Notes: a model not told the origin generated them from the sequence alone. A stretch of 64,000 nucleotides of DNA from Mucilaginibacter sp. OK268 (GCF_900103125.1 NZ_FNJV01000001.1:372001-436000); one strand, 5' to 3'; numbered from the stretch's first letter, positions 25,811 to 36,062 are shown. A program made the numbers and translations.

Positions 25811-28800
25811 ATGAGAAAACTTTTCCTCTTACTTTCGGTGTTGCTGTGCATAGGCAGTGCGCTAAAAGCCCAGGATCGTAACATAACAGGTACTGTTGTG
25901 GACGAAAAAGGTGCTCCTTTGCCGGGAGTTGCCATCCAGGTAAAAGGCAGCACCACCGGCACTATTACCAATGCCGATGGTAAATATTCAATTAAGGCTA
26001 CTAACCTGCAAGCTATTGTGGTTGGAGCTAAGTTTCTTGGGTACAATTACCAGGAAAAATCATTGAAAATTGGCGAAATGAATGCCGATTTTAAAATGAT
26101 GCCATCACAAAATGCCCTTGACGAGGTGGTAGTAGTAGGTTACGGTACCCAAAAGAAGATCCACTTAACGGGTGCGGTTGCGCCTGTGGATATGAAAGCT
26201 ATTCAGGATATCCCTACTACCAACCTTGCGGCCGCGCTACGCGGAACAAATGCCGCGGTTAGTGTAACCGGAGGTATTGCAAGGCCGGGCCAAAGCGGAA
26301 CAATCACTATCCGTAACCCTGTTTTCCTGGCAAAAAATGGCGGCAGTACTACACCCTTATATATCATTGATGGCGTGCAGCGTACCGAATCAGATTTCAA
26401 CCTGCTTGATCAAAGCGAGGTTGAGAACATTTCGATACTGAAGGATGCTGCAGCGGCCATTTACGGTATTTTGGGCGCGAACGGTGTTATTGTTGTAACA
26501 ACCAAACGTGGCCAGGCCGGCGGGCCAAAGGTGAGCTTTAGCTCCTCTGTTGGTGTGGCCGATGCCATTCAATTGCCTAAAATGATGTCGGGCTTTCAGA
26601 TGGCTACCTATTTAAATGATGTTGAGCAAACAAGGTATAACCATACCATCACTCCCGAAGGTTATATCAACGGCGATTTAAGCAATAAAGATTTAAAATA
26701 TTACACGCCTGATGAGCTTGACTATTTCAAAGCTAATAATCAAAATTTTTTGGAGCAGGCATTTAAACCGGCAGTAACAACCCGTAACGCGCTTAGCATA
26801 ACAGGCGGTAACGACAAGGTGACTTATTTTGCAGGTGCTAACTATGTAAATCAAAACTCTAACTTTAAAGGTGTAAATACCAACCGCTTTGGGTTTAGGG
26901 CGAGTGTTGATGCAAAGGTGGCAAAAGGCTTAAAACTGTCATTGTCATTGAGCGAAGATCTCGCCAAAAGCAAAATATACTGGTATAAGCTTTCAAGCAC
27001 CAGTGAAAGTCCGGACAACGACTTTCTGTCGCTTAACCAGGCACCACCATGGCAAAAATATTTTATTGACGGACACCCTGTATACTTAGGAACCAGCAAT
27101 AACGATAACCTTAACTTTTTTGCTGTTCAAAACTCCAATAACTACACAGGTAATAATAATACCATATTTAATGGTTTAGCCAATTTGAGTTATGAAATTC
27201 CGGGTATTAGCGGGCTAACGGCCAATGTAAGCTATAACCGTAACATAAATAATGCTTTCAACAAGCAATATGGCTCAACATTTTATTACAATCAATATTC
27301 CGGCGAAGGGGATAACAACCATATTCCGGGAGGGACTGTAGTAGGCGTAAAAGCCATAAAAAATGGTGACAAGGTTCGCCTTACCCCGTCACTGGCCGAT
27401 AATTACCAGTTCAACGCGAACCTCACTTATCACAAAAAGTTTGGTGCACATGAAATTACTGCGCTGGCATTATATGAGCAGTACGAATCATATAGCGAAG
27501 GTGTGGCAGCTGAGGTCATCGGAGTAATTGTGGGCGGAAAAGACAACCAGAACTTCACCACCGGCGATCAGTCATCAAACCAGGCTACTTTGGTAAAAGA
27601 ATATGGCCGTAAGGCTGTTGCTGGCAGGGTAAATTATGCTTATGCCGATAAATACCTGGTTGAACTGGCCATGAGAGCGGATGCTAATACCAACTTTGCG
27701 CCGGGCCATCAATGGGGATATTTTCCGTCCGCTTCAGTAGGCTGGGTGCTTTCAAAAGAAAATTTCTTTAAATCAGTAAGCTTTGTTGATCTGCTGAAAT
27801 TCAGGGGATCGGTTGGTTTGCTGGGTTCTGATAATACACCATCGTACTTATACGCGGTTAACTACCAGTTTGGTACCGGTAACAAAGGCGGCGCGGTTTT
27901 CGGTGGCAATGGCGACAGGGGTTTGGGTGCGCTGTTAAATATCGCTATCCCTAACGCTAATTTAACCTGGGACCACGACTTAAAAACGAACTACGGTTTG
28001 GATGCTGCTTTTCTGAATAACCGCTTATCAGTTTCTGCAGATTATTTCTGGGAGCACCGCTATGACATGCTTGCTTCATTAAACACCTCTGTTCCGGTAA
28101 CTATTGGTGCAGCGCCATCTGCCGAAAACTATGGCATCATCAATACTTTCGGTTACGAGATCTCTGCAAGCTGGAAGGATAAGATAGGATCAAACTTCAG
28201 TTATAGTTTCAGCCCGTTCTTTGCCTGGAGCGATAATAAATATATCAAATATGATATCGCTGCCGCACAGGTTGGTACCATCCAGGATTTGACTGGTAAA
28301 TCAGGTGATCCCGGTACACTGGGTTACAAATCGCTTGGTATCATCCGTACACAAGCCGATGCTGATGCTATCATTGCCCAAAGGGCTGCCGCCGCCGGTG
28401 GTGCGCAAAACGTTAAGATCTTCGGTTATACTCCGTCTCCCGGTATGATCAACTATGTTGATAAAAATGGCGATGGTATCATCAAACAAAATGATGTTAA
28501 TGATCAGTTTTATTTAGGTCATAAAGCATCAAACCACTACAATCTTGGTCTGAACTTTGGCGGCACATACAAAACTTTAAGCTTAAATGTGGTGATGGGC
28601 ATGAGCTGGGGTGGTAACCAGTCAATTGAGAGCGCGGCCATTAAACAGGCTACAGCTAACCAGAACAGGCCGGTATTTTGGACCGACCACTGGACCCCAT
28701 CTAACCCAAATGCTAAATATCCCGATCCTTATTATTCAGACGATGTGAGTGCTACAAGTGATTTCTGGTTTGTTAGTCCCTTTACCTGGAATATTTCCAG

Positions 28801-28996
28801 CGCTAATTTAAGCTATACCCTGCCTGTTGGTTTAACCAAAAGGCTCGGCATGTCAAGCATAAGGGCATATGTGGTAGCTACAAACCCAATCAACTTTGTA
28901 AACCCGTTCCCTGATCATTATCGTGACATTTCATCACCATTTGGTGCATATCCGAACTTACGTACAGTATCTTTTGGTTTAAACTTAGGCTTCTAA
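25811..28996 (+). CDS. SusC/RagA-family TonB-dependent outer-membrane transporter
   Basis: The 1061-residue outer-membrane channel of the Sus-type importer. After the signal peptide (LKAQ) come a carboxypeptidase-like regulatory domain (residues about 24-98; GTVVDEKGAPLPGVAIQVKG), the TonB-box-like DEVVVVGYGTQKK, a plug domain to about residue 230 (PLYIIDGVQRTESDFN, SILKDAAAAIYGILGANG) and a beta-barrel ending in an aromatic residue (SFGLNLGF). It lacks an N-terminal STN domain, so it is not of the sigma/anti-sigma signalling kind. With SusD it imports large oligosaccharides, here probably pectin or RG-II fragments. The only SusC in the window; lies 104 bp after DUF3826 and 12 bp before susD. 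Confidence 0.96.
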   Translation: MRKLFLLLSVLLCIGSALKAQDRNITGTVVDEKGAPLPGVAIQVKGSTTGTITNADGKYSIKATNLQAIVVGAKFLGYNYQEKSLKIGEMNADFKMMPSQNALDEVVVVGYGTQKKIHLTGAVAPVDMKAIQDIPTTNLAAALRGTNAAVSVTGGIARPGQSGTITIRNPVFLAKNGGSTTPLYIIDGVQRTESDFNLLDQSEVENISILKDAAAAIYGILGANGVIVVTTKRGQAGGPKVSFSSSVGVADAIQLPKMMSGFQMATYLNDVEQTRYNHTITPEGYINGDLSNKDLKYYTPDELDYFKANNQNFLEQAFKPAVTTRNALSITGGNDKVTYFAGANYVNQNSNFKGVNTNRFGFRASVDAKVAKGLKLSLSLSEDLAKSKIYWYKLSSTSESPDNDFLSLNQAPPWQKYFIDGHPVYLGTSNNDNLNFFAVQNSNNYTGNNNTIFNGLANLSYEIPGISGLTANVSYNRNINNAFNKQYGSTFYYNQYSGEGDNNHIPGGTVVGVKAIKNGDKVRLTPSLADNYQFNANLTYHKKFGAHEITALALYEQYESYSEGVAAEVIGVIVGGKDNQNFTTGDQSSNQATLVKEYGRKAVAGRVNYAYADKYLVELAMRADANTNFAPGHQWGYFPSASVGWVLSKENFFKSVSFVDLLKFRGSVGLLGSDNTPSYLYAVNYQFGTGNKGGAVFGGNGDRGLGALLNIAIPNANLTWDHDLKTNYGLDAAFLNNRLSVSADYFWEHRYDMLASLNTSVPVTIGAAPSAENYGIINTFGYEISASWKDKIGSNFSYSFSPFFAWSDNKYIKYDIAAAQVGTIQDLTGKSGDPGTLGYKSLGIIRTQADADAIIAQRAAAAGGAQNVKIFGYTPSPGMINYVDKNGDGIIKQNDVNDQFYLGHKASNHYNLGLNFGGTYKTLSLNVVMGMSWGGNQSIESAAIKQATANQNRPVFWTDHWTPSNPNAKYPDPYYSDDVSATSDFWFVSPFTWNISSANLSYTLPVGLTKRLGMSSIRAYVVATNPINFVNPFPDHYRDISSPFGAYPNLRTVSFGLNLGF

Positions 28997-29008
28997 ACTT
29001 TGAAAGAC

Positions 29009-30817
29009 ATGAAATTATTTAAAACCATATTTGCAGCTTTGATCGTATCAGCCCTGTTTACAAACTGTAAAAAGGTGCTCGATAAAGAGGATCTTACCCA
29101 TAGCACCCCAAGCCAGGTATTTAATGACTCAACGGTTGCTATATTAAACATCAATTACCTGTACACTGCTAATCAGCCGGGTTGGTTTGGCGACACCGGC
29201 GGAGCTATAGGCGGCGGCGGTGATAAGTGCGACGAATTTTACAGTGATAACGCTTTTGTAAAAGGAACTGTTACTATTGAAACCGTTGGTGATATCGGTA
29301 CATCGGTAAACATCACCAATAACTACGGCCGTATCCGTAACATTAACCAAACCCTGCAGGACCTTGATGCCAGTACTTTACCGGCTTCTACCAAAAACAG
29401 GTATAAAGCACAGGCTTATTTTTGGAGGGCCTTCCGGTATTTCGATCTGGTAAGGCTATACGGTGGTGTTCCGCTGGTATTAAAACCGCTGGATGCCATT
29501 GGCCAGGATGCCAAAAACGCGGCCTTATTGCCTCGTAACAAAACTTCTGAGTGCTTTAAACAAATTGTGAGCGACCTCGACAGCTGTATCAAATACCTGC
29601 CCGCAAAATGGAACGGAAGTGATTACGGCAGGATCACATCGGCAGCTGCTGCCTCATTTAAAGGCAGAGTGTTGTTGACCTATGCAAGTCCTCAGTTTAA
29701 TCCAAGCAATGATGCCGCACGCTGGCAAACCGCTGCTGATGCAAATGATAAGGCAATGCAGATCCTGACCGCCAATAATTACGGTTTAAACCCATCGTAC
29801 GATAACATGTGGTTTACCGAAAGTGGCAGCAACCCTGAAGCTATTTTGGTTACCGGTTTTAACACGTCAACAAGCGATCAAAACCAAAATAACAATACTT
29901 ATGATAACGCAACCCGTCCGGCTTATTTAGGTACTAAAGGTGGTTCAAACCAACCTACCTGGGATATTGTAAAATCATACCCAATGCTTGACGGTAAGGC
30001 TCCGGGAGCATCAGCAAAATATGCTTATGACGATTCAAAGTTTTTTGATAACCGCGATCCAAGGTTTAACAAAACTATAGCATACAATGGTTGTAACTGG
30101 CCTATAAACAGTAACACTTCATACCGTTTGTGGACCTACTTTTACTACAATAAGGCAGATGGATCGGGCGTTAAAACTACTGAACCTGCATCAGCAACAA
30201 ATTCCGGATTTTACCTGCGTAAAGCTATCGATCCAAACGTTAGTGTAGCCAATGCACCATATGTAGGTACCGATTGGATGGAGATCCGTTATGCCGAGGT
30301 TTTACTAAACCAGGCAGAATGCGCCGCCGCATTGGGTAATGTAACCACCGGTTATACCAATATTGCCGCTATCAGGAAACGTGCAGGGATTGAGGCAGGT
30401 ACCGATAACCTGTATGGTTTAGACGCAGGTATGAGCCCTGACCAGATGATTACAGCTATCATGAACGAGCGGAAAATTGAGTTTGCTTTTGAAGGTAAAC
30501 GTTACTGGGACCTTCGTCGCCGTAAACTGCTCGAAAGCACGTTGAATGGTAAAAAGAGGACGGGGCTTACAGTTACGCTTAACAACAACGCGAGCGGCAA
30601 AGATTATATCACCGGTACACGTGATGCTTCCGCAGCGGCATCTTTAGATGATATGTACAGCACATTGTTCACTGTTAAAACAAAAACTTTGGATTCGTAT
30701 ACCATCGCGGTTCAGGCGGGCGATTACTTTTTCGGCATCCCCGCGGCTGCATTGTTAAACAATGTCAATTTACAGCAAAACAACACCTGGGGCGGGCCGT
30801 TTGATCCGCTTCAATAA
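29009..30817 (+). CDS. SusD/RagB-family glycan-binding lipoprotein
   Basis: The surface lipoprotein that lids the SusC channel and captures glycan. ATG 29009 gives 602 residues with a lipobox ending at Cys20 (VSALFTNCKK); a TTG at 29000 is an unneeded alternative. Family motifs: AYFWRAFRYFDLVRLYGGVPLV, here abbreviated at FRYFDLVRLYGGVPLV; RITSAAAASFKGRVLL; EIRYAEVLLNQAECAA; IMNERKIEFAFEGKRYWDL. These cover the TPR scaffold and C-terminal RagB domain. Twelve base pairs after susC, as is usual. Specificity cannot be deduced from sequence. Confidence 0.95.
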   Translation: MKLFKTIFAALIVSALFTNCKKVLDKEDLTHSTPSQVFNDSTVAILNINYLYTANQPGWFGDTGGAIGGGGDKCDEFYSDNAFVKGTVTIETVGDIGTSVNITNNYGRIRNINQTLQDLDASTLPASTKNRYKAQAYFWRAFRYFDLVRLYGGVPLVLKPLDAIGQDAKNAALLPRNKTSECFKQIVSDLDSCIKYLPAKWNGSDYGRITSAAAASFKGRVLLTYASPQFNPSNDAARWQTAADANDKAMQILTANNYGLNPSYDNMWFTESGSNPEAILVTGFNTSTSDQNQNNNTYDNATRPAYLGTKGGSNQPTWDIVKSYPMLDGKAPGASAKYAYDDSKFFDNRDPRFNKTIAYNGCNWPINSNTSYRLWTYFYYNKADGSGVKTTEPASATNSGFYLRKAIDPNVSVANAPYVGTDWMEIRYAEVLLNQAECAAALGNVTTGYTNIAAIRKRAGIEAGTDNLYGLDAGMSPDQMITAIMNERKIEFAFEGKRYWDLRRRKLLESTLNGKKRTGLTVTLNNNASGKDYITGTRDASAAASLDDMYSTLFTVKTKTLDSYTIAVQAGDYFFGIPAAALLNNVNLQQNNTWGGPFDPLQ

Positions 30818-30873
30818 TCAATTAATTGAACGGCGGGTGCGCCACTTTAACAAGAGAATACATTATATAGCAT

Positions 30874-32535
30874 ATGAAAAAACACACAGCTTTATTTTTA
30901 GTAGCAGCGGCATTGGGTTTAGCTAAACCGGCTTTTGCCCAATACCCGGAGATACCGGAGAAGGTTAAAGCAGAAAGTGAAGCTTTGATGAAAGAGGCTA
31001 CCCGTCGTTCAGATTCAGCATGGGCGGTTGCCCTGCCTATAATACAGGCCGATCAGCGCCGGGGAAAAGTATATGTACCATGGGCCGCGCGTCCAACCGA
31101 TCTGCCTCAGGCAAAGATCCCGGCTTTCCCAGGTGCCGAAGGCGGTGGTAAATTTACTTTTGGAGGTCGTGGCGGCAAGGTATATGTAGTTACCAGTTTA
31201 GCGGATAGCGGCCCGGGTACTTTGCGTGAGGCTTGTGAAAAAGGTGGCGCACGCATCGTAGTATTTAACGTCGCGGGTATCATCCGCATCAAAACTCCGA
31301 TCATTGTAAGAGCGCCATATATCAGTATTGAAGGGCAAACTGCTCCGGGCGACGGTGTTTGTATTGCCGGCGAATCATTTTGGGTGAACACGCATGACGT
31401 TGTAATCCGCTATATGCGTTTCCGCCGCGGCGAAACCAATGTTGGCCGCCGTGATGACGCTTTAGGCGGCAACCCGGTTGGTAATATCATTGCCGACCAC
31501 GTATCTGCAAGCTGGGGTTTGGACGAAAATTTTTCCATGTACCGCCATATGTTTGATCCGGGCGATGGCTCGAAAGAAGAGAAACTGGGTACTGTGAACA
31601 TCACTATCCAAAACTGTATCTATTCCGAATCGCTTGACTACTGGAACCATGCTTTCGGTTCAACAACAGGCGGCGAAAACAGCTCATTGATGCGTAACCT
31701 TTGGGCCGATAATACCGGCCGTAACCCATCAGTTGGTTGGAATGGTGTTTACAACTTTGTAAACAACGTCGTATTTAACTGGCACCATCGCTCAATGGAC
31801 GGCGGCGATTACACCACCAATTATAACGTGATCAATAACTACTTTAAACCAGGGCCGGTTACACCTAAAAACGAGCCCGTTGGCCACCGCATCCTGAAAC
31901 CGGAATCGGGCAGGAGCAAGTTGAAAGAAAAAGTATTCGGTCGTGTTTACGCCTCAGGCAATATCATGGAAGGTTATCCTGAAGTTACTAAAAATGCATG
32001 GAACGGCGGTATCCAGGTTGAAGGACCTGGCGGTAAGGAGTTACCTGATGCAGGCCCGTACAAGGATTATATGAAAGCCAACGAGCCTTTCCCTATGCCG
32101 CCGTTAACTATCATGTCGGCAAAGGATGCCTTTAAATTTGTCATCGCAAACGCCGGCGCGACATTGCCAAAACGCGACCCGGTGGATGTGCGCATCACTG
32201 AACAGGTACGCACGGGTAAAATCACTTATAAGGAAATGGAAACCGATACCGCTTACCAGTTTAAAGTGCGTAAACTGCCTAAAGACTCGTACAAACTTGG
32301 CATTATCACTGCCCCATGGCAGGTTGGCGGTTACCCTGAATATAAAGGTACGCCCTATAAAGATTCGGACAATGATGGTTTGCCTGATGCCTGGGAACTG
32401 GCACATGGTTTAAACCCTAAAGACGAAAACGATTCGGCGCTGCCTGCAAAAAATGGTGGCGGTTATACCAATATCGAAGTATATTTAAATACGGTAGCTG
32501 CCAAAGGCGAAAAGAAACTGGCTGCTTTGAAATAA
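30874..32535 (+). CDS. Pectate lyase, PL1 family
   Basis: A 553-residue exported polysaccharide lyase that cleaves polygalacturonate by beta-elimination, calcium dependent. The parallel beta-helix starts near residue 88 (PGAEGGGKFTFGGRGGKVY), with SGPGTLREACEKGGARIVVF, PYISIEGQTAPGDGVCI, RRGETNVGRRDDALGG and DHVSASWGLDENFSMY, all typical of Bacteroidota PL1. The C-terminus has a thrombospondin-type-3-like calcium motif, DSDNDGLPDAWELAHGLNP. Fourth gene of the DUF3826-susCD operon (56 bp gap) and the only clear backbone-cleaving enzyme in the window. Likely to act on homogalacturonan flanking RG-II. Confidence 0.92.
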   Translation: MKKHTALFLVAAALGLAKPAFAQYPEIPEKVKAESEALMKEATRRSDSAWAVALPIIQADQRRGKVYVPWAARPTDLPQAKIPAFPGAEGGGKFTFGGRGGKVYVVTSLADSGPGTLREACEKGGARIVVFNVAGIIRIKTPIIVRAPYISIEGQTAPGDGVCIAGESFWVNTHDVVIRYMRFRRGETNVGRRDDALGGNPVGNIIADHVSASWGLDENFSMYRHMFDPGDGSKEEKLGTVNITIQNCIYSESLDYWNHAFGSTTGGENSSLMRNLWADNTGRNPSVGWNGVYNFVNNVVFNWHHRSMDGGDYTTNYNVINNYFKPGPVTPKNEPVGHRILKPESGRSKLKEKVFGRVYASGNIMEGYPEVTKNAWNGGIQVEGPGGKELPDAGPYKDYMKANEPFPMPPLTIMSAKDAFKFVIANAGATLPKRDPVDVRITEQVRTGKITYKEMETDTAYQFKVRKLPKDSYKLGIITAPWQVGGYPEYKGTPYKDSDNDGLPDAWELAHGLNPKDENDSALPAKNGGGYTNIEVYLNTVAAKGEKKLAALK

Positions 32536-32555
32536 AGGCTGCCATTGTAGAAGAT

Positions 32556-32690
32556 CATTGCCGTTGGTTTTAACCAACGGAATAATTAAATGGGAACAAA
32601 GAGGGCTTTAGCCCAAATGCAGCTTGCATATTTAGGCTAAAGCCGGGATTTTTTAGCTTCTGTTACCGTTGGTTAAAACCAACGGCAATG
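32556..32690. repeat. Three-fold nested perfect palindrome
   Basis: Perfect 25 bp inverted arms lie at 32556-32580 and 32666-32690. Inside them GGCTTTAGCC (32604-32613) pairs with GGCTAAAGCC (32635-32644), and inside that ATGCA (32617-32621) pairs with TGCAT (32625-32629). The whole 135 bp unit could form a cruciform or a long RNA hairpin. It fills the 180 bp gap between the pectate lyase and the next gene. The CCGTTGGTT style is, from memory, a common dispersed element in Sphingobacteriaceae; it may also end the susCD transcript. Confidence 0.75.
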
Positions 32691-32715
32691 AATGACATTT
32701 TAAAAAACTGCTATA

Positions 32716-35700
32716 ATGCGGGGATTGAGGTTTATAAGGATTTATTTTTTGGTTGGTTTAATGACTGGGGGGATGCTTTTGCATACCCCCTTATTTGCGC
32801 AGGATAAAAAGAAAGCTCCTAAACCGCAACCGCCTGTAGCTGCCGACAAAAACGGCAAACTGGTTTACACAGTCGCTCCCAACGGCGACCGCATTCCCGA
32901 TTATTCGTACTGTGGGTATATGGCTTCCGAAAAACCGGTCCCATTTGTGCCTGTAAAAGTTGTAGTGCCCCTAAAGGCCGGTGACGGTACATTGAGGATC
33001 CAGGCTGCCTTAGACTACGTGGCCGGTTTGCCTGCCGATAAAGATGGTTTCCGCGGAGCAGTATTGCTCAATAAAGGCGTGTACCAGGTAAACGGCAACC
33101 TAAAAATTAAGGCTTCGGGCGTTGTTTTACGGGGAAGCGGGATGGCTGCCAATGGTACTGTATTATTTGCAGCCGGAACCGACAGGGAAACTTTTATTCA
33201 TATTACCGGAAAAAGTGACCGGCAAACATCTAAAGAAATTAAAATTACCGACGCTTATGTGCCGGTAAATGCCAATACCCTGCACATTGCCGATGGCGCA
33301 GGTATTAAAACCGGCGACATGGTTTTGATCCACCGCCCAAGTACGCAGGCATGGATCAATACAATAAAAACTGACCATTTTGGAGGTGACTTGACCGCTT
33401 TAGCCTGGAAACCCGGCGAGCGTGATATTTACTGGGATAGGAAAGTGGTTGCGGTTGATGGCAACGCGGTAACCCTTGATGCTCCTTTAACAACAGCTTT
33501 AGATTCGGCTTATGGAGGCGGCTTAATAGCTTCTTATCAATGGCCTGGCAGGATTGCACAAGTTGGTGTCGAAAATATAAAACTACAGTCGGCATATAAT
33601 ACAGCTAATGCTAAAGACGAGGCCCACCGTTGGGTGGCCATCACCATGGAAAACGTGAGTGATGCCTGGGTACGCCAGGTAACATTTGAACATTTTGCAG
33701 GTTCGGCAGTATTTGTTGCACCAACAGGTAACCGCATCACGGTTGAGGATTGTAAGTCACTTGCACCGGTTTCTGAAATAGGTGGGCAGCGCCGCAACAC
33801 GTTTTTAACCATGGGCGGGCAAAACCTTTTTCAGCGCTTATATTCTGAGCAGGGCTTTCATGATTTTGCTACCGGATATTGTGCGCCGGGACCAAATGCT
33901 TTTGTACAATGTATGTCGGCAGGCTCGCTAAGCTTTAGCGGAGGTATCGATAGCTGGGCATCTGGTGTTTTATTTGATATTGCCAATATAGATGGGCAAC
34001 CGTTAAGTTATATGAACCGGGGGCAGGACGGACAAGGCGCCGGATGGAGCGCCGCTAATAGTTTGTTTTGGAATTGTACTGCCGCCCGTGTTGATTGCTA
34101 TCAACCTCCAACCGCTCAAAACTGGGCTTTTGGCACCTGGGCACAATTTGCCGGTGATGGATACTGGAGTACATCAAACAGCACCATAAGCCCAAGAAGT
34201 TTTTACTACACGCAATTAGCTAACCGACTGAATAAAGACGTAACTAAACAGGCCGGGATCTTGTATCCGGCTACCGAACCATCAAGCAGCCCGACGGTTG
34301 AACAGGCTGCTGAGCTGATGGCCGCTGCCCGGAAACCTGCGGTAACTATCAGCAACTGGATAGATCAGGCACCTAAAAGAAATTCGATTAATACTTCATC
34401 TGCAAATGCAAAAATTATTGATGAAATAGGATACAAAACTGCTGCAACTGCTGCGTTAGCTCCCAAAATGGTTGTTACCAACGGCTGGTTAACCCGTGGT
34501 AATGTGGTATTAACAGGCAGGCATTTTGAAACCCCATGGTGGAGCGGCACCGTTCATCCTGATTATACCGAAAAGGAAGCCAAACCGGCCATCACCCGCT
34601 GGGTACCCGGCCAAACCGGTACAGGTTTAACTGATGACCTGAACGCTGTAACTGATTGGATGCGGAAAGATAATGTCGTAGTTTTTGAGCATAATTACGG
34701 TTTATGGTATGACCGCCGCCGCGATGATCACGAGCGCATCCGCAGGATGGATGGCGATGTTTGGGCCCCGTTTTATGAACTACCCTTCGCGCGCAGCGGA
34801 AAGGAACTGGCTTACGACGGCTTAAGCAAATACGACCTTACAAAATATAATACCTGGTACTGGAGCCGCTTGAAACAATTTGCTGATCTCGCCGATCAGA
34901 AAGGCCTGGTGTTGGTTCATCAAAACTATTTTCAGCATAATATTATTGAGGCTGGCGCGCATTATACCGACTTTCCGTGGCGCACAGCAAACAATATTAA
35001 CGGCACCGGTTTCCCCGAGCCTGTACCTTACGCCGGTGACAAGCGCCAGTTTATGGCCGAGCAGTTTTATGACGAAAACGATCCATCAAGGCGCAAGCTT
35101 CACATTGCGTACATCAATAAATGTATGGACAACTTTGCCGGTAACACCGGGGTGATCCAGCAAATCGGGGCGGAATTTACCGGTCCGCTGCATTTTATGA
35201 AGTTTTGGGTTGAAACTATTAAGCAATGGGAAGCAACGCATAAAAAGAAACAATTTATTGGCTTAAGCGCTACCAAGGATGTACAGGACGCCATCCTTGC
35301 CGATCCGGCAACTGCTTCGGTTATCAACGTGATCGACATCCGTTATTGGTATTACCAGGCCAACGGAACGGCTTATGCACCCATTGGTGGCCAAAGCCTG
35401 GCACCACGCCAGCAAGCCCGGATCTTTAAACCCAAGGCTGCATCATTTGAACAGGTTTACCGGGCGGTACATGAGTATCGCACTAAATATCCTGATAAAG
35501 CGGTATTGTTTTCTGCCGATGATTATGACCGTTTCGGCTGGGCGGTATTTATGGCTGGGGGATCATTACCCGTGCTGCCTGCAGGTACCAATAAAGCTTT
35601 CCTAACTGATGCAAGCGGTATGAAACCCATTGCGTTGCCCGGTTCGCCAAAAGACCAATGGGGGCTGGCATCGTCAAAAGGATATATTATTTACAGCAAT

Positions 35701-35871
35701 AGCGGTGAGATCCATCTTGATCTATCAGCTGGTATCAGTTACAAAGCACAATGGATCGATCCAAAAACCGGCGAACTCTTGCGTGGTGAAGAAACGATAA
35801 CAGGTGCCGCTAACACAGAAATTAACGGACAGGGGAACGGGGTTGCTATTTTGTGGCTGAGACGTAATTAA
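32716..35871 (+). CDS. Exported beta-helix plus barrel-like two-module protein of unknown function
   Basis: A 1051-residue exported protein, not assigned to a characterised family. Residues about 65-480 look like a right-handed parallel beta-helix (LRIQAALDYVAGLPADKDG, GVVLRGSGMAANGTVLF, VENIKLQSAYNT, RVDCYQPPTAQNWAFG). Residues about 620-930 read as an alpha/beta barrel: VVVFEHNYGLWYDRRRDDH, WYWSRLKQFADLADQKGLVL, HNIIEAGAHYTDFPWR, IQQIGAEFTGPLHFMKFW and VINVIDIRYWYY. Glutamates in IIEAGAH and GAEFTGP are candidate catalytic pairs. A short beta domain ends the chain. It resembles Bacteroidota proteins labelled DUF6298 (recalled). Could combine a lyase-like and a glycosidase module, or be one RG-II-specific family such as GH139; unresolved. 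Confidence 0.5.
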   Translation: MRGLRFIRIYFLVGLMTGGMLLHTPLFAQDKKKAPKPQPPVAADKNGKLVYTVAPNGDRIPDYSYCGYMASEKPVPFVPVKVVVPLKAGDGTLRIQAALDYVAGLPADKDGFRGAVLLNKGVYQVNGNLKIKASGVVLRGSGMAANGTVLFAAGTDRETFIHITGKSDRQTSKEIKITDAYVPVNANTLHIADGAGIKTGDMVLIHRPSTQAWINTIKTDHFGGDLTALAWKPGERDIYWDRKVVAVDGNAVTLDAPLTTALDSAYGGGLIASYQWPGRIAQVGVENIKLQSAYNTANAKDEAHRWVAITMENVSDAWVRQVTFEHFAGSAVFVAPTGNRITVEDCKSLAPVSEIGGQRRNTFLTMGGQNLFQRLYSEQGFHDFATGYCAPGPNAFVQCMSAGSLSFSGGIDSWASGVLFDIANIDGQPLSYMNRGQDGQGAGWSAANSLFWNCTAARVDCYQPPTAQNWAFGTWAQFAGDGYWSTSNSTISPRSFYYTQLANRLNKDVTKQAGILYPATEPSSSPTVEQAAELMAAARKPAVTISNWIDQAPKRNSINTSSANAKIIDEIGYKTAATAALAPKMVVTNGWLTRGNVVLTGRHFETPWWSGTVHPDYTEKEAKPAITRWVPGQTGTGLTDDLNAVTDWMRKDNVVVFEHNYGLWYDRRRDDHERIRRMDGDVWAPFYELPFARSGKELAYDGLSKYDLTKYNTWYWSRLKQFADLADQKGLVLVHQNYFQHNIIEAGAHYTDFPWRTANNINGTGFPEPVPYAGDKRQFMAEQFYDENDPSRRKLHIAYINKCMDNFAGNTGVIQQIGAEFTGPLHFMKFWVETIKQWEATHKKKQFIGLSATKDVQDAILADPATASVINVIDIRYWYYQANGTAYAPIGGQSLAPRQQARIFKPKAASFEQVYRAVHEYRTKYPDKAVLFSADDYDRFGWAVFMAGGSLPVLPAGTNKAFLTDASGMKPIALPGSPKDQWGLASSKGYIIYSNSGEIHLDLSAGISYKAQWIDPKTGELLRGEETITGAANTEINGQGNGVAILWLRRN

Positions 35872-35920
35872 ATGATTTGAAAAAATACATAAAAGAATAA
35901 AAAAGCGGGCATAGGGCAGT

Positions 35921-36038
35921 GCGATTCCCCTCTTGAGAGGGGCGGAGGGTTGTGTTTATTAAAGCGATAATAAACCGCGGATCAAACACACCCCTGCCAT
36001 CACTCAACCCAACGCGCCCCCTTCAAGAGGAGAACTTT
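35921..36038. repeat. Imperfect inverted repeat upstream of GH140
   Basis: CCCCTC-TTGA-GAGGGG (35927-35942) forms a small hairpin and is partly matched in reverse by CCCCCTTCAAGAGGAG near 36016-36031; between them GGGTTGTGTTT and AAACACACCC also face each other. The 191 bp gap before the GH140 gene is thus mostly a degenerate REP-like element. An open frame runs through it from 35952 but its translation (Pro/Asn-rich) is repeat-derived, so the gene start is placed at 36063. Confidence 0.5.
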
Positions 36039-36062
36039 AAAAAATGCTATCGTTACTATATT

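Noticed and set aside
35952..36062. N-terminal extension of the GH140 protein
   Set aside because: Translated from a palindromic repeat; ATG 36063 starts the export signal.
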